A DNA stretch of 64,000 nt. Origin: Brevibacillus invocatus (lineage in GTDB: Bacteria > Bacillota > Bacilli > Brevibacillales > Brevibacillaceae). Numbering within the stretch: position 1 is the first letter of the stretch; each line of letters starts with the position of its first letter. The notes beneath the pieces were generated by a model. The model was not told where the DNA came from, did not search any database, and saw only the letters and a program-made list of their open reading frames with translations. A program made the translations under genes and the position numbers. Positions 45,175-53,571 of the stretch are shown piece after piece. Where the stretch lies: assembly GCF_003710915.1 (NCBI RefSeq), contig NZ_RHHR01000007.1, positions 115,647 to 179,646 on the forward strand, given 5' to 3'.

Positions 45175-45784
45175 TCTTTAGCACAATCCCTTCTACCAGG
45201 TTCGAGACATCCTCAGCGAAGTCCGCACAGTCTTCCAGCTTGTCGTAAATCTCTTTGAGCTTGATAGCTTCGATTGGATTGGCATTTGGCGCATTCAATA
45301 GATCAGAAACCATTTTACGGTAGTTCGAATCCGATTCATGCTCCAAGTCCTTGATCTCGCGAGCGATTTTTTCCACTACCTGGTGATCCAGTTTGCGCAG
45401 GGTACGAATCAGCTCAATCAACTTCGCTGAACATTTCACCAAGATGTTAGCCTGTGCCAACACACGTGGATCTGGCTGTTGGACTTGGTAGAGATACATC
45501 CGATCCGCTACACCATCAATGTAGTCGATCATCGAATCCATTGTATGAGCAAGTTGATGAATATCTTCGCGCTCGAGCGGAGTGATAAATGTGGAGTTCA
45601 AAGCGTTCATGATTTGACGAACGATTTCATCCCCTTCTTTTTCGACAGCCTTAATTGCCTTAACTTTAGCTTCTACGTCCTGATAGTTTCCCACCATTTC
45701 ATAGAAAAGATGAGTTCCTTTGTGCACCGTGGCAATCTGCTGTTCAAACAGATCGAAGAAGATGTGCTTTTTTGATTTCAACAT
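45167..45784 (-). CDS. DUF47 (PhoU-like) partner of the phosphate transporter
   Basis: A 205-residue, all-helical protein of the PhoU-like DUF47 family, which accompanies PiT transporters. From ATG 45784 (TAGGAGAC upstream) it runs MLKSKKHIFFDLFEQ. The middle has acidic E/D patterns that bind metal in PhoU (EKEGDEIVRQI, EHESDSNYRKM). It is first in the pit operon. Confidence 0.93.
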   Translation of the reverse strand: MLKSKKHIFFDLFEQQIATVHKGTHLFYEMVGNYQDVEAKVKAIKAVEKEGDEIVRQIMNALNSTFITPLEREDIHQLAHTMDSMIDYIDGVADRMYLYQVQQPDPRVLAQANILVKCSAKLIELIRTLRKLDHQVVEKIAREIKDLEHESDSNYRKMVSDLLNAPNANPIEAIKLKEIYDKLEDCADFAEDVSNLVEGIVLKNA

Positions 45785-45825
45785 ACGTCTCCTACTCACT
45801 CCTTTGGTAAAATCACACCTAGAAG

Positions 45826-45854
45826 ATTATATCGAACATCAGTGTGAACGTAAA
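45826..45854 (-). promoter_or_regulatory. Sigma-A promoter of the DUF47-pit operon
   Basis: TTTACG (complement of 45849-45854), a 17-bp spacer and a perfect TATAAT (complement of 45826-45831), about 40 bp before the start. Confidence 0.65.
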
Positions 45855-45886
45855 TTTAAAATCAAGGCAAAATATGTGTTTTTTTA

Positions 45887-45913
45887 TTTAAAGTATTGTT
45901 AAGTTTTTGTAAA
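45887..45913 (-). promoter_or_regulatory. Pho-box-like repeats
   Basis: On the minus strand TTTACA, five bases, TTAACA, four bases and TTTAAA. The first two match the PhoP half-site TTHACA at the right 11-bp step. They lie 33 bp upstream of the -35 box, further than usual. Confidence 0.4.
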
Positions 45914-45963
45914 TCCTCTTTACAATATTCGATTGATTCCTTTTAGGATCGTCCTATTTCCAC

Positions 45964-46000
45964 AAAAAAACACCCGAATTTCTACAAAATCGAGTGTTAA
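45964..46000 (-). terminator. Terminator of the GGDEF gene
   Basis: An AACACTCGATTT / AAATTCGGGTGTT type stem (about 45969-45981 with 45987-45999) is followed by seven T on the minus strand, 18 bp after the stop. Confidence 0.8.
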
Positions 46001-46017
46001 GCTGGGCCTCCCCCTCT

Positions 46018-46662
46018 TTAATTGGAAGCAGCGAGGATACAGTCTTTTTTCTTTTTGGCTTCATACATGAGATTATCGGCCATGAGTGTCAATTCCCCAG
46101 AGTCGGAAGCATGGGTAGGATAAGTAGCTACACCTATACTGACTGTAAGCCCGCCAAGATGATGACGAATCTGGTTCTGAATCTGCTCTCCTGCTGCAAG
46201 TCCCGCCTTCGTATCACAGTGATCGAGCAAAACTACGAACTCCTCTCCACCCCAACGCCCCACAAGATCTTCCTTTCCTACACAGGACTGGAGGATCTGG
46301 GCAAATCGATAAAGGAGCTTGTCCCCTTCAATATGACCGTGCTTGTCGTTAAACTTTTTAAAATTATCCAGATCAAGAAACAACAGTGTGACTGGGTATT
46401 TCCCGCGCCTTGCCAGATCTACCTCTTGGTCCAGTCTTTCGAGAAAGCGACGATTCACTAGTACACCGGTAAGTGAATCGTGATAAGCCAATTGTCGCAA
46501 TTGATCCATCTGCTTCCCTGTCTGGTAGCCGATGATCAGTTGAAGCGCTGCCGCTATCGAAACTAGTGACACGGCTATTTCCCCTTGAGGGAATCCATAG
46601 GCAACAAGCCAGATCGCAACGAGTATACACGAGCTTCCCAAACCAATCCAACGTGCGTCCAA
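46018..46662 (-). CDS. Membrane diguanylate cyclase (GGDEF)
   Basis: Makes the second messenger c-di-GMP. The 214-residue protein has two membrane helices (about 5-22 and 28-45) and a single GGDEF domain (about 55-214). The active site reads RWGGEEFVVLLDH. The inhibitory I-site RxxD is absent (GKED in that place), so feedback inhibition is unlikely. The start is TTG 46662 with GGGGGAT. It stands alone with its own terminator, divergent from the MFS gene. Confidence 0.93.
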   Translation of the reverse strand: MDARWIGLGSSCILVAIWLVAYGFPQGEIAVSLVSIAAALQLIIGYQTGKQMDQLRQLAYHDSLTGVLVNRRFLERLDQEVDLARRGKYPVTLLFLDLDNFKKFNDKHGHIEGDKLLYRFAQILQSCVGKEDLVGRWGGEEFVVLLDHCDTKAGLAAGEQIQNQIRHHLGGLTVSIGVATYPTHASDSGELTLMADNLMYEAKKKKDCILAASN

Positions 46663-46856
46663 TGATATCCCCCTCTAGTCAAAACCGCTCCACAGTGAAC
46701 GAAAATGATCTGATAGACCTATTTTAACAGACTAGAAATAGTACTTTAATAGTAGGAATATTTTACCTATTTTCTCGTTTGAGTTCAAGCGAAAAAACAC
46801 TGTTTACTAGTTTTATTTTCTGAATATTTTGGTAATTATTGCAATTTGTAACCCTC

Positions 46857-46885
46857 TTTCATTTCATTTCGCGCTCGTATATACT
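46857..46885 (+). promoter_or_regulatory. Possible sigma-A promoter of the MFS gene
   Basis: TTTCAT at 46857-46862, a 17-bp spacer and TATACT at 46880-46885, 40 bp before the start. The -35 is weak. Confidence 0.5.
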
Positions 46886-46925
46886 TACCAAAAAAATACT
46901 TTACCGGAAAGAAGGTATTGACCAG

Positions 46926-48167
46926 ATGGTTTGGTTGCACAACCTCATTCAGCGTTATGACCCGACGATCTGGATACGCGTCATCGGGACGATTCTCACA
47001 ACTTTTGCTGGTTTCATGCTCCGCCCTTTTCTTGCTTTTTATCTCTATGACAAAATGGATGGGAATCTCCTGGTTGCCGCTATGGTGACCAGCTTGCAGC
47101 CTCTGACCGGTATCATCTCCAATCTCTTTGCAGGCAGCCTCTCTGATAAATACGGCAGAAAGCCCTTGATGGTGGCCGCTCTCCTAATCGAAGCCGTCTC
47201 GATGGCCGGCTATATCTGGGCAGAATCTCTGATTACATTCGCTGCCCTCACCATCTTGAATGGAATCGGGGCTTCTCTTTTCTGGCCCGCAGCAAGCGCG
47301 CAGGTGACAGATGTCGTTCCCGAGGATAAACGAAGCGAAGTATTTGCCCTTCTGCATACAGCCTTGAACCTTGGGGCAGCTGCTGGACCATTGATCGGTG
47401 TAGCGATCTACAAAATCAACCCCGGGATTGCCTTTGGCTTCTGTGCATTCATGCTGCTGGTATACTGTGCCTTGATTGTCTGGAAGATTCCTGAAACTCT
47501 CCCGAAAGAGGTCCGGGAAGCAGCGAGAAAGCCCGCTTCGTCTCCTGAAGCTGCTCCTCGCATGCGCATCATGGAGCATCCTACATTGATTGCCATGACA
47601 ATCGCTGCTATACCGGTTTCGTTGTTGTACTCTCAGGTAGAAATCATCTTGCCTCAACATTTGAGGACGCAATTTGATGATTTTCTGACGGTATTTGCCA
47701 CATTGATGACGATCAATGGAGCCCTAGTCGTCTGCTGCCAGTTAGCCATCGCCAAATACGCGGAGCGCTTTCCTGCCCATCGCGTCATTCTCATTGCCTA
47801 CTGCTTCCTGGCCTGTGTCGGTTTTGGCTACGGATGGGCTCCCGGCTTCCTGCTGCTGATTCTGGCTGAGATCATTTTCACCATTGGCGAAATGCTGTAT
47901 GGGCCGCAAATCCAAAAATCGATCTCGATGCTGGCTCCAGAAGCCTATCGCGGTCGCTATTTTTCCTTGTTCGGGCTGAATTACGGTATCACGGGTACGT
48001 TGGGCCCCTCCGTCGGTGCAGTCGCATTTCGCAATATCGGCGGTGCGTTCTGGTTTTCGCTGATCGGACTTCTCCTCTTCGTCGCAGGGCTGTTCCAGTA
48101 TCGCAATGTGAAAAAAGCCGTAGCGGGACAAAGCTCTATCCAGAGCACGACAGACATATCCTCATGA
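46926..48167 (+). CDS. Major facilitator superfamily transporter
   Basis: A 413-residue, twelve-helix MFS protein. Family marks are the GSLSDKYGRKPLMV loop between helices 2 and 3, and a central hydrophilic loop (PEEVREAARKPASSP-like, about 190-215). It fits drug-efflux-type exporters, but substrate cannot be read from sequence. Start ATG 46926 has GAAGG ten bases ahead. Good promoter and terminator frame it as a single gene. Confidence 0.9.
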   Translation: MVWLHNLIQRYDPTIWIRVIGTILTTFAGFMLRPFLAFYLYDKMDGNLLVAAMVTSLQPLTGIISNLFAGSLSDKYGRKPLMVAALLIEAVSMAGYIWAESLITFAALTILNGIGASLFWPAASAQVTDVVPEDKRSEVFALLHTALNLGAAAGPLIGVAIYKINPGIAFGFCAFMLLVYCALIVWKIPETLPKEVREAARKPASSPEAAPRMRIMEHPTLIAMTIAAIPVSLLYSQVEIILPQHLRTQFDDFLTVFATLMTINGALVVCCQLAIAKYAERFPAHRVILIAYCFLACVGFGYGWAPGFLLLILAEIIFTIGEMLYGPQIQKSISMLAPEAYRGRYFSLFGLNYGITGTLGPSVGAVAFRNIGGAFWFSLIGLLLFVAGLFQYRNVKKAVAGQSSIQSTTDISS

Positions 48168-48170
48168 TCT

Positions 48171-48214
48171 AAAAAAGCCTGATGCTTATGTAAAAACAAG
48201 CGTCAGGCTTTTTT
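48171..48214 (+). terminator. Terminator after MFS gene
   Basis: AAGCCTGATGCTT / AAGCGTCAGGCTT (one mismatch), with a 10-nt loop and six T, stands right after the stop. Confidence 0.88.
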
Positions 48215-48375
48215 CATGAGTTTCCTTCCCGATAATCTGGGGATACGGTTACGAATGAAAAATAAGAGTACACAGCAACATGATAGCACGCACCTTAAAT
48301 CCCTTTTACCATGAATTGGATTCCTCTTTCAGGGGGAAACTGAGAACACTTACCAAAACGGGAGTGAATGCTGCT

Positions 48376-49440
48376 ATGCCCCGTATTGAGGCTGTTGCTA
48401 CTGTTGTACCGCCACACGTTGTCAATCAAGAAGAATCGATGCTTCTAGCCCGTCAATTTTTTCAGGAAGCTTTTCCTGACATTGACCGATTGCTCGGTAT
48501 TTTTTCACACAGTCAGATTCGAAAGCGCCACTTTTGCATGCCCATCGACTGGTTTTCCCAGGATCGAATCTTCGCGGAAAAGAATCAATTGTATGTAGAA
48601 AATGCAGAAGCTTTGGCTGTAGAAGCGGTTTCTCGCTGCTTGGAAAAAGCATTGGTTCCTGCTGATACGATCGATTGCCTCATGTTCGTATCGAGTACAG
48701 GTATCGCCACGCCCAGTATGGACTCCAGACTCGTAAACAGGCTAGGTCTGCGTCCAGACATCACCAGAGTCCCGCTATGGGGATTAGGGTGTGCTGGCGG
48801 AGCGATGGGATTGTCACGGGCATGCGAATACGCCAGGGCTTATCCGCAAAAACGTGTGCTGCTTGTCAGTGTCGAGCTCTGTGGGCTTACCTTTATACGG
48901 CAAGATATGTCGAAAAGCAACCTGGTCGCGACCTGCCTGTTTGGGGATGGTGCTGCCGCTGTATTAGTAGATGGGGACGAAGTCGCGACTTCCTCTGCTG
49001 TTCCGAGGCTAAGTTTTTGCGGATCCCGTACGACTACTTGGCCGGACACGCTGGATGTGATGGGCTGGGAGGTCACAGAGCCAGGTCTGCGCGTTATTTT
49101 TTCACGCGATATTCCTACCTTGATCAAACAATCCATGAAGGAAAATGTAGATAGCTTTCTACATCCGCTCGATACATCCATCGATCAGTTACGTCATTTC
49201 ATTTTCCATCCCGGAGGAGCAAAGGTGCTGACAGCCTATCAGCAGTCTCTGGGCATCTCCCAAGACGCGACACGGCTATCGGAGGAAGTGCTCTACAACT
49301 TTGGAAATATGTCTTCTCCCACCGTTCTTTTTGTTTTGGAAAAAAGCATGGAACAGCACTGGGAAGTCGGCGACAGAGGGTTGATGGCCGCACTTGGCCC
49401 CGGATTCAGCTCCGAGCTGCTCCTGCTGGAAGCGAGGTAG
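48376..49440 (+). CDS. bpsA: Type III polyketide synthase (BpsA-like)
   Basis: Chalcone-synthase-fold enzyme that in Bacillus turns long acyl-CoA and malonyl-CoA into alkylpyrones. From ATG 48376 (GGGAGTGA upstream) it has 354 residues. The catalytic triad is visible: Cys139 in WGLGCAGGAMG, His278 in IFHPGGAKV, Asn311 in YNFGNMSSPT. A methyltransferase gene follows 6 bp later, the same pair as bpsA-bpsB. Confidence 0.94.
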   Translation: MPRIEAVATVVPPHVVNQEESMLLARQFFQEAFPDIDRLLGIFSHSQIRKRHFCMPIDWFSQDRIFAEKNQLYVENAEALAVEAVSRCLEKALVPADTIDCLMFVSSTGIATPSMDSRLVNRLGLRPDITRVPLWGLGCAGGAMGLSRACEYARAYPQKRVLLVSVELCGLTFIRQDMSKSNLVATCLFGDGAAAVLVDGDEVATSSAVPRLSFCGSRTTTWPDTLDVMGWEVTEPGLRVIFSRDIPTLIKQSMKENVDSFLHPLDTSIDQLRHFIFHPGGAKVLTAYQQSLGISQDATRLSEEVLYNFGNMSSPTVLFVLEKSMEQHWEVGDRGLMAALGPGFSSELLLLEAR

Positions 49441-49446
49441 TTAGCC

Positions 49447-49971
49447 ATGCTCTTTTTTTGGTCTGTCCTGTGTATCGTTCTTTTACAGCGGATCAGCGAA
49501 TTGCTCCTGGCTGCAAAGAATGCACGCTGGATTCGTGCTAGTGGCGGCTATGAGGTCGGTTCCTCCCACTATAAGTACATTGTTGTTCTGCATATTACTT
49601 TTTTTATCAGCTTGATCTTGGAGGTCATGTACAAAAGGGAGCTTCACAGCCTGCCTTCCTGGTGGATGGTACCCTTCACTTTCTTTGTCCTGGCACAGCT
49701 GATGCGCTATTGGTGCATAGCAAGCCTCGGGCGTCATTGGAACACCCGGATACTCATTCTTCCAGGTGCTGAACCGCTCCGGCTTGGACCGTACCGTTTT
49801 CTGCGTCACCCGAATTATTGGGTGGTAGCGATTGAGCTTTTGACACTGCCGGTCACCTTTCTTGCATTTACTACAGCGATCGTCTTTACCCTGTTAAACG
49901 CCTGGATTTTATTGCGGATCAGGATTCCCTTGGAGACGCAAGCAGTCTATCAACGTCAACGATCAAAATAA
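49447..49971 (+). CDS. bpsB: Isoprenylcysteine methyltransferase-like protein (BpsB-like)
   Basis: A 174-residue membrane methyltransferase of the ICMT type, with four or five helices. The signature YRFLRHPNYWVV and the preceding GRHWNTRIL mark the SAM/substrate site. BpsB O-methylates alkylpyrones made by BpsA; the same role is inferred from the pairing. A terminator follows. Confidence 0.92.
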   Translation: MLFFWSVLCIVLLQRISELLLAAKNARWIRASGGYEVGSSHYKYIVVLHITFFISLILEVMYKRELHSLPSWWMVPFTFFVLAQLMRYWCIASLGRHWNTRILILPGAEPLRLGPYRFLRHPNYWVVAIELLTLPVTFLAFTTAIVFTLLNAWILLRIRIPLETQAVYQRQRSK

Positions 49972-49994
49972 AATCCTCTATGCAGCCACGTAAA

Positions 49995-50029
49995 AACCTC
50001 GATTCCCAAAAAGGATCGAGGTTCTTTTT
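49995..50029 (+). terminator. Terminator after bpsAB
   Basis: A 9-bp stem AACCTCGAT / ATCGAGGTT (49995-50003, 50015-50023) followed by CTTTTT. Confidence 0.82.
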
Positions 50030-50178
50030 GCAAATTGAGGTTTATCAAGCGCGATTTCGAGGTATAGAAAAAAGCAGAAGAAATCACTGCTCGGTCCGAT
50101 CCATGATCGGGGACCCTTTGAAAGGGTTCGTTTTCCTTTTGCACCATTCAAAAACCATTACCTAGAGGTGGATAACCA

Positions 50179-50499
50179 ATGAATCGCACATCCATGCATG
50201 AGCCTCTTGAGACAAAGAGAATGATCGTTCGGGAATTTATTGATTTGATCCAAACCATTCCCGATGACGAAGAACAAGCTACTGTTCAAAAATTTCTTCG
50301 CTATTTGCAAAGCCTGCTGCGGATCAAGCAAGTCGTACCGCCGGTTGTTGAGATCATGACTGTCGTCAAGCACACCAAGCCAGTTCTGTTTCATGCTGCC
50401 CGCCGAACCGTTTTAAAATCAAGCAATCTGTTCATGCTGTTCCAGCTGGACATGAGCTTCCCGCTGGCTCAAGAGCGCTTAGAAGATTATCTGAAGTAA
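50179..50499 (+). CDS. Hypothetical helical protein
   Basis: A 106-residue protein I do not recognise. The N-terminal 50 residues form amphipathic helices (REFIDLIQTIPDDEEQATVQ), followed by a hydrophobic beta-like stretch and a final helix (AQERLEDYLK). There is no signal peptide. A GAGGTGGAT site stands before the ATG. It ends 3 bp from the aminopeptidase stop, tail to tail. Confidence 0.65.
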   Translation: MNRTSMHEPLETKRMIVREFIDLIQTIPDDEEQATVQKFLRYLQSLLRIKQVVPPVVEIMTVVKHTKPVLFHAARRTVLKSSNLFMLFQLDMSFPLAQERLEDYLK

Positions 50500-50502
50500 C
50501 CT

Positions 50503-51621
50503 TTATTCTGCACCCAGGTTTTCGGGATTGAGGATTTCCAGTTCCGGGATGACAAATCGTCCATCTTTGCGAATCAAGACGTCATCAAACCAGATTTCTC
50601 CACCACCCCAATCTGGACGCTGGATCGATACCATATCCCAGTGGACAGAGGACTTGTTTCCGTTGTATGCCGTATCATAGCATTGTCCCGGAGTAAAATG
50701 GAAGCTTCCGTCAATTTTTTCATCGAAAAGAATGTCTTTCATCGGATTGCGGATAAACGGATTCACTCCGATAGCAAACTCCCCGATATAACGCGCCCCT
50801 TCATCTGTGTCGAGAATTTGATTGAGTCGCTCTGTATCGTTCGCTGATGCATCCACAATCTTTCCATTCTCAAAGGTAAGGCGTACATTTTCAAACGTGA
50901 AGCCATTGTAAGGCGTCGGCGCATTGTGGGTAATCGTACCGTTGACGGAATCGCGCACCGGTGCCGTGTATACTTCTCCATCCGGGATGTTGCGCAAGCC
51001 TGAGCATTTTACGGCTGGAATATCCTTAATGGAGAAAGAAAGATCTGTTCCGGGACCGGTGATCCGTACACGGTCTGTTCGGTTCATCAGCTCGACCAAG
51101 CTGTCCATTGCTTTATCCATCTTGGCGTAATCCATCGTACATACCTGGAAGTAGAAATCCTCGAAAGCGGCCGTGGACATATTCGCCAGCTGCGCCATCG
51201 ACGGGTTCGGATAGCGAAGAACGACCCACTTGGTTTGAGGAACGCGTATGTCCATGACAGGCAATTCGTATAGACGAGCGTACATCCCCAGTTTGTCTCC
51301 CGGCACGTCAGCCATTTCATTGATATTGCTTGCTGCACGGATGCCAATGTACCCATCCATTTTTTCCATGAAGGTTTTTTCATGGTCCGCCATTACTGCG
51401 AGTTGCTCTTCGTTGCAATTCATCGCGATGTCTCTGCTGATCATCGGATTGACCAACTGAACGTAAGGATTCCCGCCTGCTTGGTAAATTTCTTTTACCA
51501 AAGCACTCACCAAATCCGGTACCTCGCCTTTTGCATGAATCAAAATATTCTCTTCTGGCTGTACGCGAACCGAATAATTTACCAATATATGCGCCAATCT
51601 CTCCAAACGAGGATCCTTCAT
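50503..51621 (-). CDS. ampS: M29 family aminopeptidase
   Basis: Metal-dependent exopeptidase of the thermophilic aminopeptidase family. From ATG 51621 (GGGGTG upstream) it has 372 residues. It starts MKDPRLERLAHILVNYSV. Metal and active-site regions are visible in NIPDGEVYTAPVRDSVNG (Glu), HWDMVSI (His) and GGGEIWFDDVLIRKDGRF (Asp). It works on short peptides in the cytosol; exact specificity is not readable. Confidence 0.93.
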   Translation of the reverse strand: MKDPRLERLAHILVNYSVRVQPEENILIHAKGEVPDLVSALVKEIYQAGGNPYVQLVNPMISRDIAMNCNEEQLAVMADHEKTFMEKMDGYIGIRAASNINEMADVPGDKLGMYARLYELPVMDIRVPQTKWVVLRYPNPSMAQLANMSTAAFEDFYFQVCTMDYAKMDKAMDSLVELMNRTDRVRITGPGTDLSFSIKDIPAVKCSGLRNIPDGEVYTAPVRDSVNGTITHNAPTPYNGFTFENVRLTFENGKIVDASANDTERLNQILDTDEGARYIGEFAIGVNPFIRNPMKDILFDEKIDGSFHFTPGQCYDTAYNGNKSSVHWDMVSIQRPDWGGGEIWFDDVLIRKDGRFVIPELEILNPENLGAE

Positions 51622-51718
51622 TTCGGCACACCCCTTTTTCAATTTTCTGATTCCTCTTGTATTTTTAACGATAAATCCTCATATGTCAATAAAATTTATT
51701 TTAATGAAAAGAGAAAAT

Positions 51719-51739
51719 ACCAGCCGTTTTCAGGCTGGC
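51719..51739 (-). terminator. Terminator after broken micro-gene
   Basis: CCAGCC / GGCTGG (51720-51725, 51733-51738) is followed on the minus strand by T-rich sequence, 7 bp after the stop at 51746. Confidence 0.6.
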
Positions 51740-51745
51740 TCAGCT

Positions 51746-51894
51746 TTATGGATTCCTTTCTCCATCTTCAATCGTACCCATTTTGTAGCTGTCGCTGATC
51801 TGTTCTTGTGTGATTGCCTGGCCGTCCTCTACCTGATTCTCCTGTTCAATCCGATCGTTTGAGGTGCTCTTCTCATTGTGTCGTTCTTGCAATT
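51746..51894 (-). pseudogene. Probable frameshifted small gene (TTG start)
   Basis: A GAGGAGG site eight bases before TTG 51894 leads into MQERHNEKSTSNDRIEQE. That frame stops after 21 codons, but a frame shifted by one near 51840 continues NQVEDGQAITQEQISDSYKM and ends GERNP, then a stop and a terminator. Joined, it would be a roughly 48-residue hydrophilic protein. Either a recent frameshift or a sequencing error is likely; a 21-residue peptide is also possible. Confidence 0.4.
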
Positions 51895-51978
51895 TCGTAC
51901 CCTCCTCTCGATTTCTCCTCTAGTTTGTACGAATCGCGCATCTTTCACACGTCACAGAGGAGAACAGACAGCAAAGAG

Positions 51979-52007
51979 AAAACGCCTTGCTCGTATGGAG
52001 CAAAGCG
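51979..52007 (-). terminator. Terminator of the GW-repeat gene
   Basis: CGCCTTGCTC / GAGCAAAGCG (51983-51992, 51998-52007, one wobble pair) with T-rich sequence on the minus strand, 15 bp after the stop. Confidence 0.75.
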
Positions 52008-52022
52008 TTCGCGAGATTTTGA

Positions 52023-52694
52023 TTAATCTTCAGAATCAGCGTTTGGAACGAGCCAGCTCCAGTCGGAACGGCTTCCGGAAGGTTGGAAATTATCCTGTTT
52101 AATCGTCACTGATTCACCCTCTACTGGTGCTGCTACCCAGCCATGTTGAACTGCTGGCTTTTCTTCTTTTGGAGTTACGATCACGTATTCATCGATTACA
52201 GGCATGGTGATCCAGCCTGTTGGGGCTACCTTTTCAGTAGAAGACTGGGAAATGAAGTATTCATTTTGAACAGGCATTACGATCCAGCCATGTTGCACAA
52301 GTGTATTGACTTGATCTTGATTCAACAGCACGAACTCGCCTTCTTTAGGTGCAGCAACCCAACCTGTAGGTGTAACTGCTCCTTCGTTCGCTTTTGCAGA
52401 ATAAATGAAGTACTCGTCCTCCTTAGGCATGTCAATCCAAGCCCCGGCAGCTGTCGAAGGGGCAGATGCCTGAACGTGTGCAGGTGCTTCTTCAGCTGCA
52501 GGCGCTTCAACTGTAGCCTCTTCTTCTACATCTGTAGCATCTTCAGTAGCCTCTGCGTCAGTTGCTTCTTCTGCTTGTACTTCCGCTTGTGTTGCTGTTT
52601 CCGTTGCGGTAACTTCTTCGGCACAGGCAGCTTGAGCGAACAAAGACGCTCCCAGTACAAAGGTTCCCATCATCAGTGTGCTGCTTTTTCTCAT
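52023..52694 (-). CDS. Secreted acidic protein with five GW repeats
   Basis: A 223-residue exported protein from ATG 52694 (GGGAGTG upstream). A signal peptide ends near AACA-EE (1-26). A highly acidic T/A/E linker follows (about 27-80). Then come five repeats of about 25-35 residues with the pattern G-W-(I/V)-x-x-P-x-x-x-E-(Y/F)-x-(I/L): GAWIDMPKEDEYFI, TGWVAAPKEGEFVL, HGWIVMPVQNEYFI, TGWITMPVIDEYVI, HGWVAAPVEGESVT. I cannot match it to a named domain. It may bind surface polymers; that is a guess. A MarR gene lies just upstream. Confidence 0.8.
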   Translation of the reverse strand: MRKSSTLMMGTFVLGASLFAQAACAEEVTATETATQAEVQAEEATDAEATEDATDVEEEATVEAPAAEEAPAHVQASAPSTAAGAWIDMPKEDEYFIYSAKANEGAVTPTGWVAAPKEGEFVLLNQDQVNTLVQHGWIVMPVQNEYFISQSSTEKVAPTGWITMPVIDEYVIVTPKEEKPAVQHGWVAAPVEGESVTIKQDNFQPSGSRSDWSWLVPNADSED

Positions 52695-52763
52695 TGTGTA
52701 CACTCCCGTTTCGTAGTGCACCTTGCCCACCATCATGTCCCTGTGGTTCTTCAAACGGAAATG

Positions 52764-53192
52764 CTACATACTTTGCTTCATTTTCTCAAGGCAATAGGTA
52801 AAGTTATCCAGTTCTTCATCCGTGAGGTGCTCTGTCAAATTTTTGACCAAGCATCGCCTTCTTTCCAATAGCTCTTCCATCATAGGGATAGCTTTTGGAG
52901 CCAATGTGACCCACACTACACGGCGATCTTCTTCATCACGGACGCGTTCTACAAAACTGGCTTTCACCAATCGATTGAGCGCAATGGTAGTAGCACTATT
53001 CGACTGCCTTAATATGCTCGCCAGATCAGATACGGTGCTTCGTTTTACTTCTAAAAGCACACGCAACAAAATGAACTGTTTGGGACTGATCTCTTGTTCC
53101 TCGATCAGCCACTGACTAATAAAGAATCGGGCCATTTCGGAAAACACTCGATCGAGTTCCTCTAGTTTACTGGCGCGGGACATATCGCTCAC
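52764..53192 (-). CDS. MarR family regulator
   Basis: A 142-residue winged-helix repressor. The recognition region reads STVSDLASILRQSNSATTIALNRL, and the wing VERVRDEEDRRVVWVTL carries the DxR pattern of the family. The effector is unknown. A 16-bp palindrome in its own promoter spacer suggests autoregulation. The GW-repeat gene 69 bp downstream may be in the same regulon. Confidence 0.92.
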   Translation of the reverse strand: MSDMSRASKLEELDRVFSEMARFFISQWLIEEQEISPKQFILLRVLLEVKRSTVSDLASILRQSNSATTIALNRLVKASFVERVRDEEDRRVVWVTLAPKAIPMMEELLERRRCLVKNLTEHLTDEELDNFTYCLEKMKQSM

Positions 53193-53236
53193 ATCATCAC
53201 CTATTTTCAGAATTTGTCTACTATATTTATAAAAAT

Positions 53237-53259
53237 ATTATAGTCTTCATAGATGAAGA
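53237..53259 (-). promoter_or_regulatory. marR-like promoter with palindromic operator
   Basis: TATAAT (complement of 53237-53242) lies next to the perfect palindrome TCTTCAT-AG-ATGAAGA (53244-53259), which fills the spacer between -10 and the weak -35. This is a typical place for a MarR operator. Confidence 0.6.
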
Positions 53260-53487
53260 GCAAGCATAAACTCTGCATCATTCTGAAAGTGGTGTTATGT
53301 AAATGATGCGACAAAGTGTTTACTACTTAATATTTTTAGTGTAAAACTATTTTCAAGTTCATCTTACAATAAAGGGAAAGATCAGGCAATAGTGGAAGTT
53401 GTCAAATTCGTGACAGTTGAAATTCCTTTTTTCCCAAACCCATTCATTCCCATGAATCTTCTTTCGTATCCTTTCGCAAAGCATGTA

Positions 53488-53493
53488 TAATAA
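53488..53493 (+). promoter_or_regulatory. -10 box of second lepB
   Basis: A perfect TATAAT about 80 bp before the start; the -35 (TTCGTA region) is weak. Confidence 0.5.
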
Positions 53494-53571
53494 AACATGG
53501 GCGGTGTAAGACACCCGAGCATGTCCTACACATTACCGCGCGAAAAACCACATACATAGGAGATCATATTG

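Larger units (their letters stand above)
53193..53571. other. Divergent spacer between marR-like gene and lepB
   Basis: About 380 bp of AT-rich sequence with a promoter at each end (53237-53265 minus, 53488-53493 plus). Nothing gene-like lies between them. The lepB leader can pair GCGGT near 53502 with ACCGC near 53535. Confidence 0.5.
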
